In this document: positions 1 to 6,312 of the stretch, in pieces
How positions within the stretch are numbered: position 1 is the first letter of the stretch
Layout of the letters: the number at the start of each line of letters is the position of its first letter
NCBI GenBank assembly: GCA_020446665.1
Contig: JAGREF010000379.1
Location: forward strand, 1 to 6,312
Source: Sphingomonadaceae bacterium
GTDB lineage: Bacteria; Pseudomonadota; Alphaproteobacteria; Sphingomonadales; Sphingomonadaceae
Reading direction: 5' to 3'
DNA length: 6,312 nucleotides
Translations under genes and position numbers: made by a program
Notes under the pieces: generated by a model
What the model was told of the DNA's origin: nothing
What the model saw: the letters and a program-made list of their open reading frames with translations, nothing else
The model's database searches: none

Positions 1-1584
1 TGCGGCGATGTCGGCTTCGGCAAGACCGAAGTGGCGCTGCGCGCTGCCTTCGTCGCTGCGATGGGCGGCAAGCAAGTCGCCGTGGTTGCCCCCACCACTT
101 TGCTCGCGCGCCAGCATTTCGAGAATTTCACCGCCCGCTTCGCCGGCTTCCCGCTCAATGTCGGGCGGCTTTCACGGCTTGTGTCGGACAAGGAGATGAA
201 GGCGACCCGCGAAGGGCTGGAATCCGGCGACATCGACATTGTCATTGGCACCCACGCGATCCTGTCAAAGAACACCAAATTCCGCGATCTCGGGCTGGTG
301 ATCGTGGACGAGGAACAGCGCTTTGGCGTGAACCACAAGGAGAGGCTCAAGCAATTGCGCACCGATGTGCATATGCTCACCCTCACCGCCACGCCGATCC
401 CGCGCACGTTGCAGATGGCGATGTCTGGCCTGCGCGAGCTTTCCACCATCCAGACCCCGCCGGTCGATCGTCTGGCGGTGCGTACCTATGTGATGGAATG
501 GGACGATATGGTGATGCGCGAAGCCTTGCTGCGCGAACATCATCGCGGCGGGCAGAGCTTTATCGTCGTGCCCCGCATTGCCGACATGGCGCAGGTGGAA
601 GACTGGCTGCACGAACATGTGCCGGAAGTGAAATATATCTCCGCCCACGGCCAGATGTCGCCGGGCGAAGTGGAAGAGCGCATGGCCGCCTTCTACGAGA
701 AGAAATACGAAGTGCTGCTTTCCACCACCATCGTGGAAAGCGGGCTGGATATTCCCAGCGCCAACACGATCATCATCCACCGCGCAGACCGCTTTGGCCT
801 TGCCCAGCTTTACCAGCTGCGCGGGCGCGTGGGCCGGGCAAAGCTGCGCGCCTATGCCTATCTCACCCATCCGAAAGACCAGCAACTGAGCGAAGTGGCG
901 GAAAAGCGCCTGAAAGTGCTGGGCGATCTGGAAGGGCTCGGCGCCGGCTTCCAGCTGGCGAGCCACGATCTCGATATTCGCGGCGCGGGCAATCTGCTGG
1001 GTGACGAACAGAGCGGCCATATTCGCGAAGTCGGTTTCGAACTCTACCAGTCCATGCTGGAAGAAGCGATCATGGCGGCCAAGGCAGGCGAAATGGGGCT
1101 GAAGGAAGATACGACTGGCCTTTCCCCGCAGATCACTGTCGATGCACCGATCATGATTCCCGACGATTACGTGCCCGATCTGGCCGTGCGCATGGCGCTC
1201 TATCGCCGCTTGAACGATGCACGCGACAAGGCGGAGATCGAGGCATTGGCTGCTGAAATGATCGACCGTTTCGGCCCCCTGCCCGACGCCACCGCCAACC
1301 TCGTCAAGCTCATCGAGATCAAGCATCAGGCCATCACCGCACATATCGCCAAGATCGACGTGGGTGCGCGCGGCACGCTGATTACCTTCCACAAGGATGA
1401 GTTCCCCGAACCCATGGGCCTGCTCGCCTATGTCGAGCGGCTGAAAGGCACCGCGCGCCTGCGCCCCGACATGAAGCTGGTGATCGACCGCCCGTGGAAC
1501 GATCCGCAAAGCCGCCTCAATGGCTTGTTCCAGCTGACCAAGGGGCTGAGCGGGATCGTGCTGAAGGCGAGGAAGGCAGCCTAA
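1..1584 (+). CDS. mfd: Transcription-repair coupling factor Mfd, C-terminal part (5' end outside window)
   Basis: Mfd is an ATP-driven DNA translocase that pushes stalled RNA polymerase off damaged DNA and recruits UvrA for transcription-coupled repair in the cytoplasm. The frame is open from base 1, and 527 residues are visible, a little under half of a typical protein of about 1,150. Window residues 2-9 are the Walker A motif GDVGFGKT, 103-106 the DEEQ box, 129-134 TATPIP, and 272-279 motif VI (QLRGRVGR). The translocation (TRG) region follows at about 320-365, including DIRGAGNLLGDEQSGH. The last 150 or so residues match the autoinhibitory D7 domain. RecG shares the helicase core but not this C-terminus, so Mfd is preferred. 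The UvrB-like and polymerase-interacting domains would lie upstream. The internal ATG at 31 is not a start. The gene ends in TAA, and no clear terminator follows before the next gene. Confidence 0.96.
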   Translation, partial: CGDVGFGKTEVALRAAFVAAMGGKQVAVVAPTTLLARQHFENFTARFAGFPLNVGRLSRLVSDKEMKATREGLESGDIDIVIGTHAILSKNTKFRDLGLVIVDEEQRFGVNHKERLKQLRTDVHMLTLTATPIPRTLQMAMSGLRELSTIQTPPVDRLAVRTYVMEWDDMVMREALLREHHRGGQSFIVVPRIADMAQVEDWLHEHVPEVKYISAHGQMSPGEVEERMAAFYEKKYEVLLSTTIVESGLDIPSANTIIIHRADRFGLAQLYQLRGRVGRAKLRAYAYLTHPKDQQLSEVAEKRLKVLGDLEGLGAGFQLASHDLDIRGAGNLLGDEQSGHIREVGFELYQSMLEEAIMAAKAGEMGLKEDTTGLSPQITVDAPIMIPDDYVPDLAVRMALYRRLNDARDKAEIEALAAEMIDRFGPLPDATANLVKLIEIKHQAITAHIAKIDVGARGTLITFHKDEFPEPMGLLAYVERLKGTARLRPDMKLVIDRPWNDPQSRLNGLFQLTKGLSGIVLKARKAA

Positions 1585-1628
1585 CCGGCCTCACTTAACT
1601 GGACAACTCGGTTGCGATGTGAGACCAA

Positions 1629-1650
1629 TTCTCCCCGAGAGAGAGGAGAA
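1629..1650 (+). promoter_or_regulatory. Ribosome binding site of the amidohydrolase, inside a possible hairpin
   Basis: AGGAG at 1644-1648 lies 6 bases before the ATG at 1655. It is a strong Shine-Dalgarno site and decides that start over the in-frame ATG at 1619, which has no comparable site. TTCTCC at 1629-1634 is the exact inverse of GGAGAA at 1645-1650. The two could form a 6-bp stem with a 10-base loop that hides the site. The pairing is visible; any control role is inference. Confidence 0.55.
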
Positions 1651-1654
1651 CTCC

Positions 1655-3409
1655 ATGGCCCAGTTCGACATGATCATCCGGGGCGGCACCATTGTTGATG
1701 GGACCGGCACCGCGCCCTTCACCGGCGATGTCGCGATCCGGGACGGGGTGATTGCCGAAGTCGGCCAGATCGACGGTGATGCTGCGGAAGAAGTCGACGC
1801 GGCTGGCCTGCTGGTCATCCCCGGCTTTGTCGATGTGCATACGCATTATGATGGGCAGGCAACCTGGGATCAGGAAATGGCGCCATCCAGCTGGCATGGC
1901 GTGACCACCGCCATCATGGGCAATTGCGGGGTCGGCTTTGCGCCTGCCCTACCCGACCGGCACGAATGGCTGATCGGGCTAATGGAAGGGGTGGAGGATA
2001 TTCCCGGCACGGCGCTGGCCGAAGGCATGACATGGGATTGGGAAACCTTCCCCGAATATCTCGATTCGCTGGAGAAACTCCCGCGCACCATCGATCTGGG
2101 CACCCATGTGCCCCATGGCGCAGTGCGCGCCTATGTGCTTCGCGAACGGGAACAGCCCGGCGCTGTCCCCACTGATGAAGACATTGCCGAGATGGGCCGC
2201 ATTGTGGGCGAAGCGGTGCAGGCGGGAGCGCTGGGATTTTCCACCTCGCGCACGGTCATTCACAAATCGGTCGATGGCGAGCCTGTGCCCGGCACCACCG
2301 CCACGGCGCATGAACTGGTCGAGATTGGCCGCGCCATGGCAAGGGCAGGCTTTGGCGTGTTCGAAATCGCCTCTGACCTGCGGCGGGAATGGAATGAATT
2401 TGAATGGATGGGCCAGCTCTCGCGCGAAACCGGCATGCCGGTGACCTTTGCCGCCCTGCAATCCATCGCCAAGGAATTGCCGCTCGACGAACAGATTGCG
2501 ACCATGCGGGCCGAGAACGACAATGGTGCCAATATCGTCGCGCAGATCGCTTTGCGCGGAAATGGCATCATCATGGCGTGGCAGGGAACCGTCCACCCCT
2601 TCCGCTTCCGGCCAAGCTGGCTGGCCATCGAGGATCTGCCATGGGCCGAACAGAAGGCCAGATTGCTTGATCCTGCGTTCAAGGCGCAGCTGCTGGCCGA
2701 AGCGAATGATTTCACCACCGCGCCACCCGATCTGGGGCAACTGGTCATGGCCATCACCATGGGCTGGACCATGCAGTTCGAAATGGACGAGGATTTCGAT
2801 TACGAACCGCAATCCGATGCGAGCCTGGCGCAGCGAGCGGCAGCGGCCGGAGTATCACCGCAGGAATATGCCTATGACATGCTCTGCCGCGATGATGCGA
2901 CAGGCTTCATCTATTTGCCGATCCTCAATTACGCTGATGGCAATCTCGATTTCCTCGTCGATCTGCAAGGGGCCGATGACACGGTCAATTCGTTGAGCGA
3001 TGGCGGCGCGCATTGCGGCACGATCTGCGATGCAGCCTCGCCCACTTTCATGCTCCAGCATTGGGTGCGCGATCGCAAGCGGCCGGGCAAGGTCTCGCTC
3101 GAAACCGCGATCAAGCGGCAATGTGCCGATACGGCGCGGCTCTATGGCTTGCATGATCGCGGCGTGATCGCGCCGGGCTATCTCGCGGATCTCAATATCG
3201 TGGATATGGAGAGGCTACGCCTGGGCAAGCCATGGCTCGCCTTCGACCTGCCTGCGGGTGGCAAGCGTTTGCTGCAAAAGGCAGAAGGCTATGTCGCCAC
3301 GATCAAGGGCGGCGTTGTCACTTTCCGCAATGGCGAATGGACCGGCGCAACCCCGGGTGGCCTGATCCGCGGCCCGCAGCATGCGCCCATGGCCGAAGCC
3401 GCCGAATAG
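1655..3409 (+). CDS. D-aminoacylase-like amidohydrolase (N-acyl-D-amino-acid deacylase family, COG3653 type)
   Basis: This is a probable cytoplasmic zinc hydrolase of the amidohydrolase superfamily, 584 residues, with no signal peptide or membrane segment. Characterised relatives remove the acyl group from N-acyl-D-amino acids; the substrate here is unknown. The N-terminus is the usual beta-sandwich strand ending in [15 protein letters not shown], with metal ligands H62 and H64. GNCGVGFAP at 89-97 carries C91, matching the metal-bridging cysteine of D-aminoacylases. SDGGAHCG at 448-455 supplies the probable catalytic D449. ADLNIVD near the C-terminus is the returning sandwich strand. It is longer than the roughly 480-residue classical enzyme. 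The THMR and SHHK histidine motifs expected mid-barrel are not seen; the segments there read FEIASD and VTFAAL, and TVHPF follows later. The substrate, and perhaps the metal count, may therefore differ. It lies 70 bases after mfd without an obvious promoter and may be transcribed by read-through. Family is secure; function is tentative. Confidence 0.88.
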   Translation: MAQFDMIIRGGTIVDGTGTAPFTGDVAIRDGVIAEVGQIDGDAAEEVDAAGLLVIPGFVDVHTHYDGQATWDQEMAPSSWHGVTTAIMGNCGVGFAPALPDRHEWLIGLMEGVEDIPGTALAEGMTWDWETFPEYLDSLEKLPRTIDLGTHVPHGAVRAYVLREREQPGAVPTDEDIAEMGRIVGEAVQAGALGFSTSRTVIHKSVDGEPVPGTTATAHELVEIGRAMARAGFGVFEIASDLRREWNEFEWMGQLSRETGMPVTFAALQSIAKELPLDEQIATMRAENDNGANIVAQIALRGNGIIMAWQGTVHPFRFRPSWLAIEDLPWAEQKARLLDPAFKAQLLAEANDFTTAPPDLGQLVMAITMGWTMQFEMDEDFDYEPQSDASLAQRAAAAGVSPQEYAYDMLCRDDATGFIYLPILNYADGNLDFLVDLQGADDTVNSLSDGGAHCGTICDAASPTFMLQHWVRDRKRPGKVSLETAIKRQCADTARLYGLHDRGVIAPGYLADLNIVDMERLRLGKPWLAFDLPAGGKRLLQKAEGYVATIKGGVVTFRNGEWTGATPGGLIRGPQHAPMAEAAE

Positions 3410-3417
3410 CGGACGGC
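3398..3417. terminator. Weak GC-rich hairpin at the convergent gene junction
   Basis: GCCGCCG at 3398-3404 pairs with CGG at 3410-3412 and CGGC at 3414-3417, with one bulged A at 3413. This gives a 7-bp stem with a 5-base loop that contains the amidohydrolase stop codon. No T-run follows on either strand, so it is not a canonical intrinsic terminator. It is the only structure I see in the junction between the amidohydrolase and the convergent EAL gene. Confidence 0.25.
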
Positions 3418-3424
3418 GAAGGGC

Positions 3425-4744
3425 TCAGCCCCGCGCATATTGAGCGAAGTAATCCGCCGTCATCGGCTGCGCTTTCAGGAATCCCTGATAGAAGTCGCAG
3501 CCTTCGGCGGTGATAATCGCGCGCTGATCGTCGTTCTCGATGCCTTCCGCGATCAGTTGCAGATCCAGCGCCTTGGCCATGGCGACAATTCCGCGCAGCA
3601 CGGCGAGGTCGCGCTTGTCGTCAACCACACCTTCTACCATGGCGCGGTCAAGCTTGAGATAATCGAGCGGCAGCAGCTTGAGATAGCGGAAGTTGCAGAA
3701 CCCCGCGCCGAAATCATCGAGCGCAATGCGAATGCCCTGTGCGTGCAGCTTTTCCAGTGAGGCAGCGGCGCGTTCCAGGTCCGACACCAGCACCTGTTCG
3801 GTGATTTCCAGTGTAAGCCGTTCAGCCGGAAAGCCGCTGCTGGCAAGCATGCGCGAAAATTCCTCGGCAAAGCTGCCCGCGGCGAGATCAGCCGGAGTGA
3901 CATTGAGTGAGAGGCGCAAATGCTCCGGCCAGTCCTTCGCCCCTGCCAGCGCCCGCGATGCAATATGGCGGCTGAGTTGCGCAACATGATCGGCACGCTC
4001 GGCAATGGTGAACAAGGCACCTGCCCCGACGCGGCCCAGCTCCGGATGTTGCCAGCGCGCAAGCGCCTCTGCGCCGGTCAGCCGGTCATCATCCACCGCA
4101 AATTGCGGCTGATAGAGGATTTCGATCTCATCACGGTCAAGCGCCGCCAGCAAATCCGCCTCAAGCTGCGCGGTGCGTTTGCCCGGCAGGGTCAGCTCGC
4201 CATCGGCCCACAAGACGCGCCGGGCCTGTTCCGCCCGCGCCTGAGCCAGTGTCTGGGCGAGCCGATCGAGGATGATATCCGGCCCTTCCCCCTGTGTGGC
4301 CCGCATCAACGCCACGCGGGGCCACAGGCGCAAGGTTCCCGCCCCCTCCAGATCGGCAATCGGCAGCGCGACCGCATCCGCCAGCGCATCGGCCAACCAT
4401 TGCCAGCGTTCACGGCTGCACGGGTCAAGCGCGGCAATCAGGAACTGGCCACCACCAATCCGCGCGACCAGCGTCGTTCCGCTTTCGAATTCATCCTCGG
4501 CAAAATGGAGTATGCGCCGGGCAACTTCCACCAGCGCGCCATCGCCGGTAGCTTCGCCATAGGCAAGATTGACCGTATCAAACCTGCCCAGCCCCAGCAG
4601 CATCGCATGGATCGGCGCGACATGGCCGCGCGCGGCATAGTCTGCCTGCCACCGCGCCAGCATGGCATAGGCAGAGTGCGCATCGGGCAAGCCGGTCAGA
4701 TCATCGCGCTGCGAATCTGCAATCTCAGGAGTCATTACATCCAT
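3425..4744 (-). CDS. Degenerate GGDEF plus intact EAL domain protein, probable cyclic-di-GMP phosphodiesterase
   Basis: This 439-residue protein probably hydrolyses the second messenger cyclic-di-GMP to pGpG and so favours motile over attached growth. Residues about 14-180 form a GGDEF-like domain opening with DDLTGLPD. The signature at 97-101 reads GGGQF instead of GGDEF, and the usual ND of the nucleotide site is NL (59-60), so diguanylate cyclase activity is unlikely. Residues about 190-435 form a complete EAL domain: E226-A227-L228, N281, E313 in LEITE, D343-D344 in LDDFG, K364, E400 in AEGIE, and Q420. No membrane segment, PAS, GAF or receiver domain is present, so it should be soluble; the dead GGDEF domain may act as a GTP sensor or dimer partner, as known in other such proteins. 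The start is the ATG at 4744, with AAGG 8 bases upstream; a second ATG three codons in (4735) is also possible. It is divergent from nadK and convergent with the amidohydrolase. Confidence 0.93.
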   Translation of the reverse strand: MDVMTPEIADSQRDDLTGLPDAHSAYAMLARWQADYAARGHVAPIHAMLLGLGRFDTVNLAYGEATGDGALVEVARRILHFAEDEFESGTTLVARIGGGQFLIAALDPCSRERWQWLADALADAVALPIADLEGAGTLRLWPRVALMRATQGEGPDIILDRLAQTLAQARAEQARRVLWADGELTLPGKRTAQLEADLLAALDRDEIEILYQPQFAVDDDRLTGAEALARWQHPELGRVGAGALFTIAERADHVAQLSRHIASRALAGAKDWPEHLRLSLNVTPADLAAGSFAEEFSRMLASSGFPAERLTLEITEQVLVSDLERAAASLEKLHAQGIRIALDDFGAGFCNFRYLKLLPLDYLKLDRAMVEGVVDDKRDLAVLRGIVAMAKALDLQLIAEGIENDDQRAIITAEGCDFYQGFLKAQPMTADYFAQYARG

Positions 4745-4759
4745 GCCCTTTGCCTTAGC

Positions 4760-4834
4760 GCCTGCCTCTTAGCATTTCCTGCCTGCAATTGTGATGCGTT
4801 GCCAAACGGGACAGCTCTCCATAGGCTGCCTGCC
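4760..4834. repeat. Short iterated CCTGCCT/CTGCCTGC motifs in a divergent spacer
   Basis: CCTGCCT occurs at 4761-4767 and again at 4778-4784, 17 bases apart. The overlapping octamer CTGCCTGC occurs at 4779-4786 and at 4826-4833. All lie in the 124-base spacer between the EAL gene and nadK, and the last overlaps the candidate nadK -10 region. They could be operator half-sites, or chance in GC-rich DNA. No known regulator is recognised. Confidence 0.25.
4799..4827 (+). promoter_or_regulatory. Candidate nadK promoter
   Basis: TTGCCA at 4799-4804 is a good -35 box. With a 17-base spacer, TAGGCT at 4822-4827 is a poor but possible -10 box, keeping the first T and A and the last T of TATAAT. It would give a 5' leader of roughly 35 bases before the GTG at 4869. 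The same TTGCCAAA and ATAGGC words occur before the tRNA gene. No convincing promoter for the divergent EAL gene was found in this spacer. Confidence 0.35.
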
Positions 4835-4868
4835 GACTCGAACAGCGCAATAGCAGGGGGAGCCGCGC

Positions 4869-5657
4869 GTGAGTGAAAGCAACGGATATGAAAAACTGGC
4901 GCTGGTCAGTTCGGATTCCGAGAAAGCACAGGAAGCCTTGCGCAGCCTTGAACGGATGCATGACTGGGTCCCGCGGGAAGAGGCGGATTGCGTGGTCGTG
5001 CTGGGCGGCGATGGCTTCATGCTCCATGTGCTGCACCAGATGCTCGACGATAACCGGACCTTGCCCGTCTACGGGATGAATCTCGGCACAGTCGGCTTCC
5101 TGATGAACCGCAATCGCGGCGGGGCCAAAATGCTCGACCGGGTCAATGAAGCGAAGCCCTTCACGATCAATCCGCTGCGCATGCAGGCCTTTGACCAGAT
5201 GGGCGAGGAACATAATCTTTGCGCCATCAACGAAGTCTCGCTGTTGCGCGAAACACGGCAAACGGCGAAGATCGAAGTTTCCGTGAATGACAAAGTGCGG
5301 ATCGATGAGCTGGTGTGTGACGGGGTGCTGGTGGCGACACCGGCCGGCTCCACCGCCTATAATCTTTCCGCCAACGGGCCGATCCTGCCGCTTGACAGCA
5401 AATTACTCGCGCTCACCCCTATCAGCGCTTTCCGCCCGCGCCGCTGGAGCGGGGCCGTATTGCCCGATCGCAGCTCCATCCAGTTCCGCATTCGCGAACC
5501 GGCCAAGCGGCCAGTCAGCGTGGTGGCCGACCAGAAGGAGCTGCGCGACGTGGCCGAAGTGCATATCGCCATCTGTCGCGACACGCCGCTAACCCTGTTG
5601 TTCGACCGAGGGCATGCGCTGGACGAGCGGATTGCAGCCGAACAATTCATGGTGTGA
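4869..5657 (+). CDS. nadK: NAD kinase
   Basis: NAD kinase phosphorylates NAD+ with ATP (or polyphosphate in some bacteria) to NADP+, the sole route to NADP(H), in the cytoplasm. The protein has 262 residues, matching the short alphaproteobacterial form. The family motifs are in order: LGGDG at 45-49 with catalytic-site D48, NE at 121-122 in AINEVSLLR, and DGVLVATPAGSTAY at 151-164, which binds the nucleotide. The C-terminal FRPRRW and VVADQKE segments are also typical of this group. The start is the GTG at 4869: AGGGGGAG at 4855-4862 sits 6 bases upstream and the protein then begins right at the first family strand (YEKLALVSSD). It is likely transcribed from its own promoter in the divergent spacer. 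No recognisable terminator follows; the tRNA promoter begins 19 bases after the stop codon. Confidence 0.96.
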   Translation: MSESNGYEKLALVSSDSEKAQEALRSLERMHDWVPREEADCVVVLGGDGFMLHVLHQMLDDNRTLPVYGMNLGTVGFLMNRNRGGAKMLDRVNEAKPFTINPLRMQAFDQMGEEHNLCAINEVSLLRETRQTAKIEVSVNDKVRIDELVCDGVLVATPAGSTAYNLSANGPILPLDSKLLALTPISAFRPRRWSGAVLPDRSSIQFRIREPAKRPVSVVADQKELRDVAEVHIAICRDTPLTLLFDRGHALDERIAAEQFMV

Positions 5658-5676
5658 AAATTTTGCCCAAACCCGC

Positions 5677-5705
5677 TTGCCAAAGCTGGCGGGCCTGCAT
5701 ATAGG
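5677..5705 (+). promoter_or_regulatory. Sigma70-type promoter for tRNA-Asn
   Basis: TTGCCA at 5677-5682 and TATAGG at 5700-5705 are separated by exactly 17 bases. The -10 box matches four of six consensus positions and the -35 box also four. Transcription would begin near 5711-5713, giving a short leader of about 18 bases to be trimmed before the mature tRNA at 5730. This is the best promoter in the window. Confidence 0.65.
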
Positions 5706-5729
5706 CGCGGCTCCGCTCGAAAGGGCTGC

Positions 5730-5804
5730 TCCCCGATAGCTCAGCGGTAGAGTAGGTGACTGTTAATCACTTGGTCGTTGGTTCGAATCCAACTCGGGGA
5801 GCCA
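5730..5804 (+). tRNA. tRNA-Asn (anticodon GTT)
   Basis: A complete 75-base cloverleaf can be folded by eye. The acceptor stem pairs 5730-5736 (TCCCCGA) with 5794-5800 (TCGGGGA), followed by discriminator G at 5801 and a genome-encoded CCA at 5802-5804. The D stem is GCTC/GAGT (5739-5742 with 5750-5753). The anticodon stem is GGTGA/TCACT (5755-5759 with 5767-5771) around loop CTGTTAA, placing GTT at 5762-5764, which reads AAC and AAU. The variable loop has 5 bases. The T arm is GTTGG-TTCGAAT-CCAAC (5777-5793). All stems are perfect apart from G-T wobbles. It is a single-gene unit with its own promoter and terminator. Confidence 0.98.
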
Positions 5805-5823
5805 CTACTTCACAAGCGGTATG

Positions 5824-5865
5824 AAAAAGGGCGCGCAGGACATTGTTCCGCGCGCCCTTTTCTTT
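5824..5865. terminator. Strong, probably bidirectional intrinsic terminator between tRNA-Asn and secA
   Basis: AAAGGGCGCGC at 5826-5836 is the perfect inverse of 5850-5860, an 11-bp GC-rich stem. The loop region can add three more pairs (GGA 5838-5840 with TCC 5847-5849) past one bulged A. On the + strand TTTT at 5858-5861 and TTT at 5863-5865 follow, suited to ending the tRNA transcript. On the - strand the A-run at 5824-5828 becomes a U-run, suited to ending secA, whose stop codon lies 30 bases away. Confidence 0.85.
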
Positions 5866-5889
5866 GCCTTACCCCAGGCGTGCGGGGGA

Positions 5890-6312
5890 TTACCCCGCAG
5901 CGCCGTGGCAATGCTTGTACTTGTTGCCCGAACCACAGGGGCACGGCGCATTGCGGCTGACATTCTGACCCGCATAGGGGTTATCGGCCAGTGTCGCCGC
6001 ACCGCCAGGGCTGAAGGCAGCGCGCGGGCTGCCCGCCAGCGAACCGAACAGTTCAGCCTGTTCGGCAGAGCCATCCCCGTCATTGGAATTATCGAGGCCC
6101 GTCAGCGGCTCGATATGCCCGGTCAGGAAGTCCGGCAGTTCCGGCAAGGCTTCCGCCTGCGGCTGCACCATGCGCAATTCGCTCTTCAGCAGGATGCTGG
6201 TCACATCTTCGCGCAGCGTATCGAGCAGACGCTCAAACAGACCGAAGGCTTCCTGCTTATATTCATTGATCGGTTGCTTCTGCGCATAGGCGCGCAGGAA
6301 CACCACCTGGCG
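5890..6312 (-). CDS. secA: Protein translocase ATPase SecA, C-terminal end (5' part outside window)
   Basis: SecA is the ATPase motor that drives unfolded preproteins through the SecYEG channel at the inner membrane. Only the last 140 residues are visible, and the frame runs open off the right edge. They start in the helical scaffold region with [15 protein letters not shown], a typical SecA stretch, and continue through helical sequence to about [11 protein letters not shown] low-complexity linker rich in G, S, A, D and N follows. The end is the SEC-C zinc motif [17 protein letters not shown], whose three cysteines and a histidine bind zinc and in other bacteria contact SecB and ribosomes. 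Its presence suggests a complete, SecB-compatible SecA. The GTG at 6304-6306 is an internal valine, not a start. Transcription probably ends at the shared hairpin just downstream. Confidence 0.96.
   Translation of the reverse strand, partial: RQVVFLRAYAQKQPINEYKQEAFGLFERLLDTLREDVTSILLKSELRMVQPQAEALPELPDFLTGHIEPLTGLDNSNDGDGSAEQAELFGSLAGSPRAAFSPGGAATLADNPYAGQNVSRNAPCPCGSGNKYKHCHGAAG

Noticed and set aside
265..1509. A 414-codon open frame on the minus strand opposite mfd
   Set aside because: The + strand encodes unmistakable Mfd motifs throughout. Long antisense frames are common in GC-rich coding DNA, and this one is rich in H, Q, R and A with no recognisable domain.
1619..1654. Upstream in-frame ATG for the amidohydrolase, adding 12 residues
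   Set aside because: It lacks a Shine-Dalgarno site, while AGGAG is ideally placed for the ATG at 1655, where the family's first strand begins.
1979..2812. A 277-codon minus-strand frame opposite the amidohydrolase
   Set aside because: It is a shadow of a well-supported gene, has no recognisable motif and no ribosome site that I can see.
3920..4876. A 318-codon plus-strand frame opposite the EAL gene, running into the nadK start
   Set aside because: The minus strand carries every GGDEF/EAL landmark. The plus-strand product shows no domain, and it would overlap the ribosome site and start of nadK.
5672..5693. CCCGC/GCGGG hairpin after nadK as its terminator
   Set aside because: The stem is only 5 bp with a 12-base loop, has no T-run, and overlaps the -35 box of the tRNA promoter.
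5777..5804. tRNA-Asn 3' end as an integration (attB) site for a genomic island
   Set aside because: tRNA 3' ends are often used this way, but no second copy of the 3' end and no integrase gene is present in the window; secA follows directly.
5778..5960. A 60-codon plus-strand frame starting in the tRNA
   Set aside because: It starts inside the tRNA T arm and reads through the terminator hairpin into the secA antisense strand.

Overview
The window looks like ordinary chromosomal DNA from a GC-rich alphaproteobacterium. Sphingomonadales, in the Erythrobacter/Altererythrobacter/Novosphingobium range, is the best guess. The support is protein style: a short alphaproteobacterial NAD kinase, an Mfd and a SecA C-terminus of alphaproteobacterial type, and an amidohydrolase of a kind often seen in sphingomonads. 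The genus is inference; no rRNA or other marker is present.

Layout from left to right. (1) The 3' half of mfd (+), cut by the left edge just before the Walker A motif. (2) After 70 bases, a complete D-aminoacylase-like amidohydrolase (+, start set at 1655). (3) Only 15 bases on, a convergent gene (-) for a soluble protein with a degenerate GGDEF domain and a complete EAL domain, a probable cyclic-di-GMP phosphodiesterase. (4) A 124-base divergent spacer holding a candidate nadK promoter and short repeated motifs. (5) nadK (+), NAD kinase, with a GTG start. (6) A 72-base spacer with a good sigma70-type promoter, then tRNA-Asn(GTT) with encoded CCA. (7) A strong hairpin with a T-run on each side, suited to stopping transcription both of the tRNA and of the convergent gene. 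(8) The 3' end of secA (-), cut by the right edge, with its zinc-binding SEC-C tail.

The genes do not form one pathway. They are housekeeping functions (transcription-coupled repair, NADP supply, a tRNA, protein export) with one catabolic or cell-wall-salvage enzyme and one signalling enzyme between them. I see no mobile element, CRISPR array, phage gene or toxin-antitoxin pair, and no candidate for a new multi-gene system. The points most worth a second look are the amidohydrolase that lacks the usual metal-binding histidine motifs of D-aminoacylases, the GGDEF-dead/EAL-intact protein, and the similar promoter-like boxes ahead of nadK and the tRNA.
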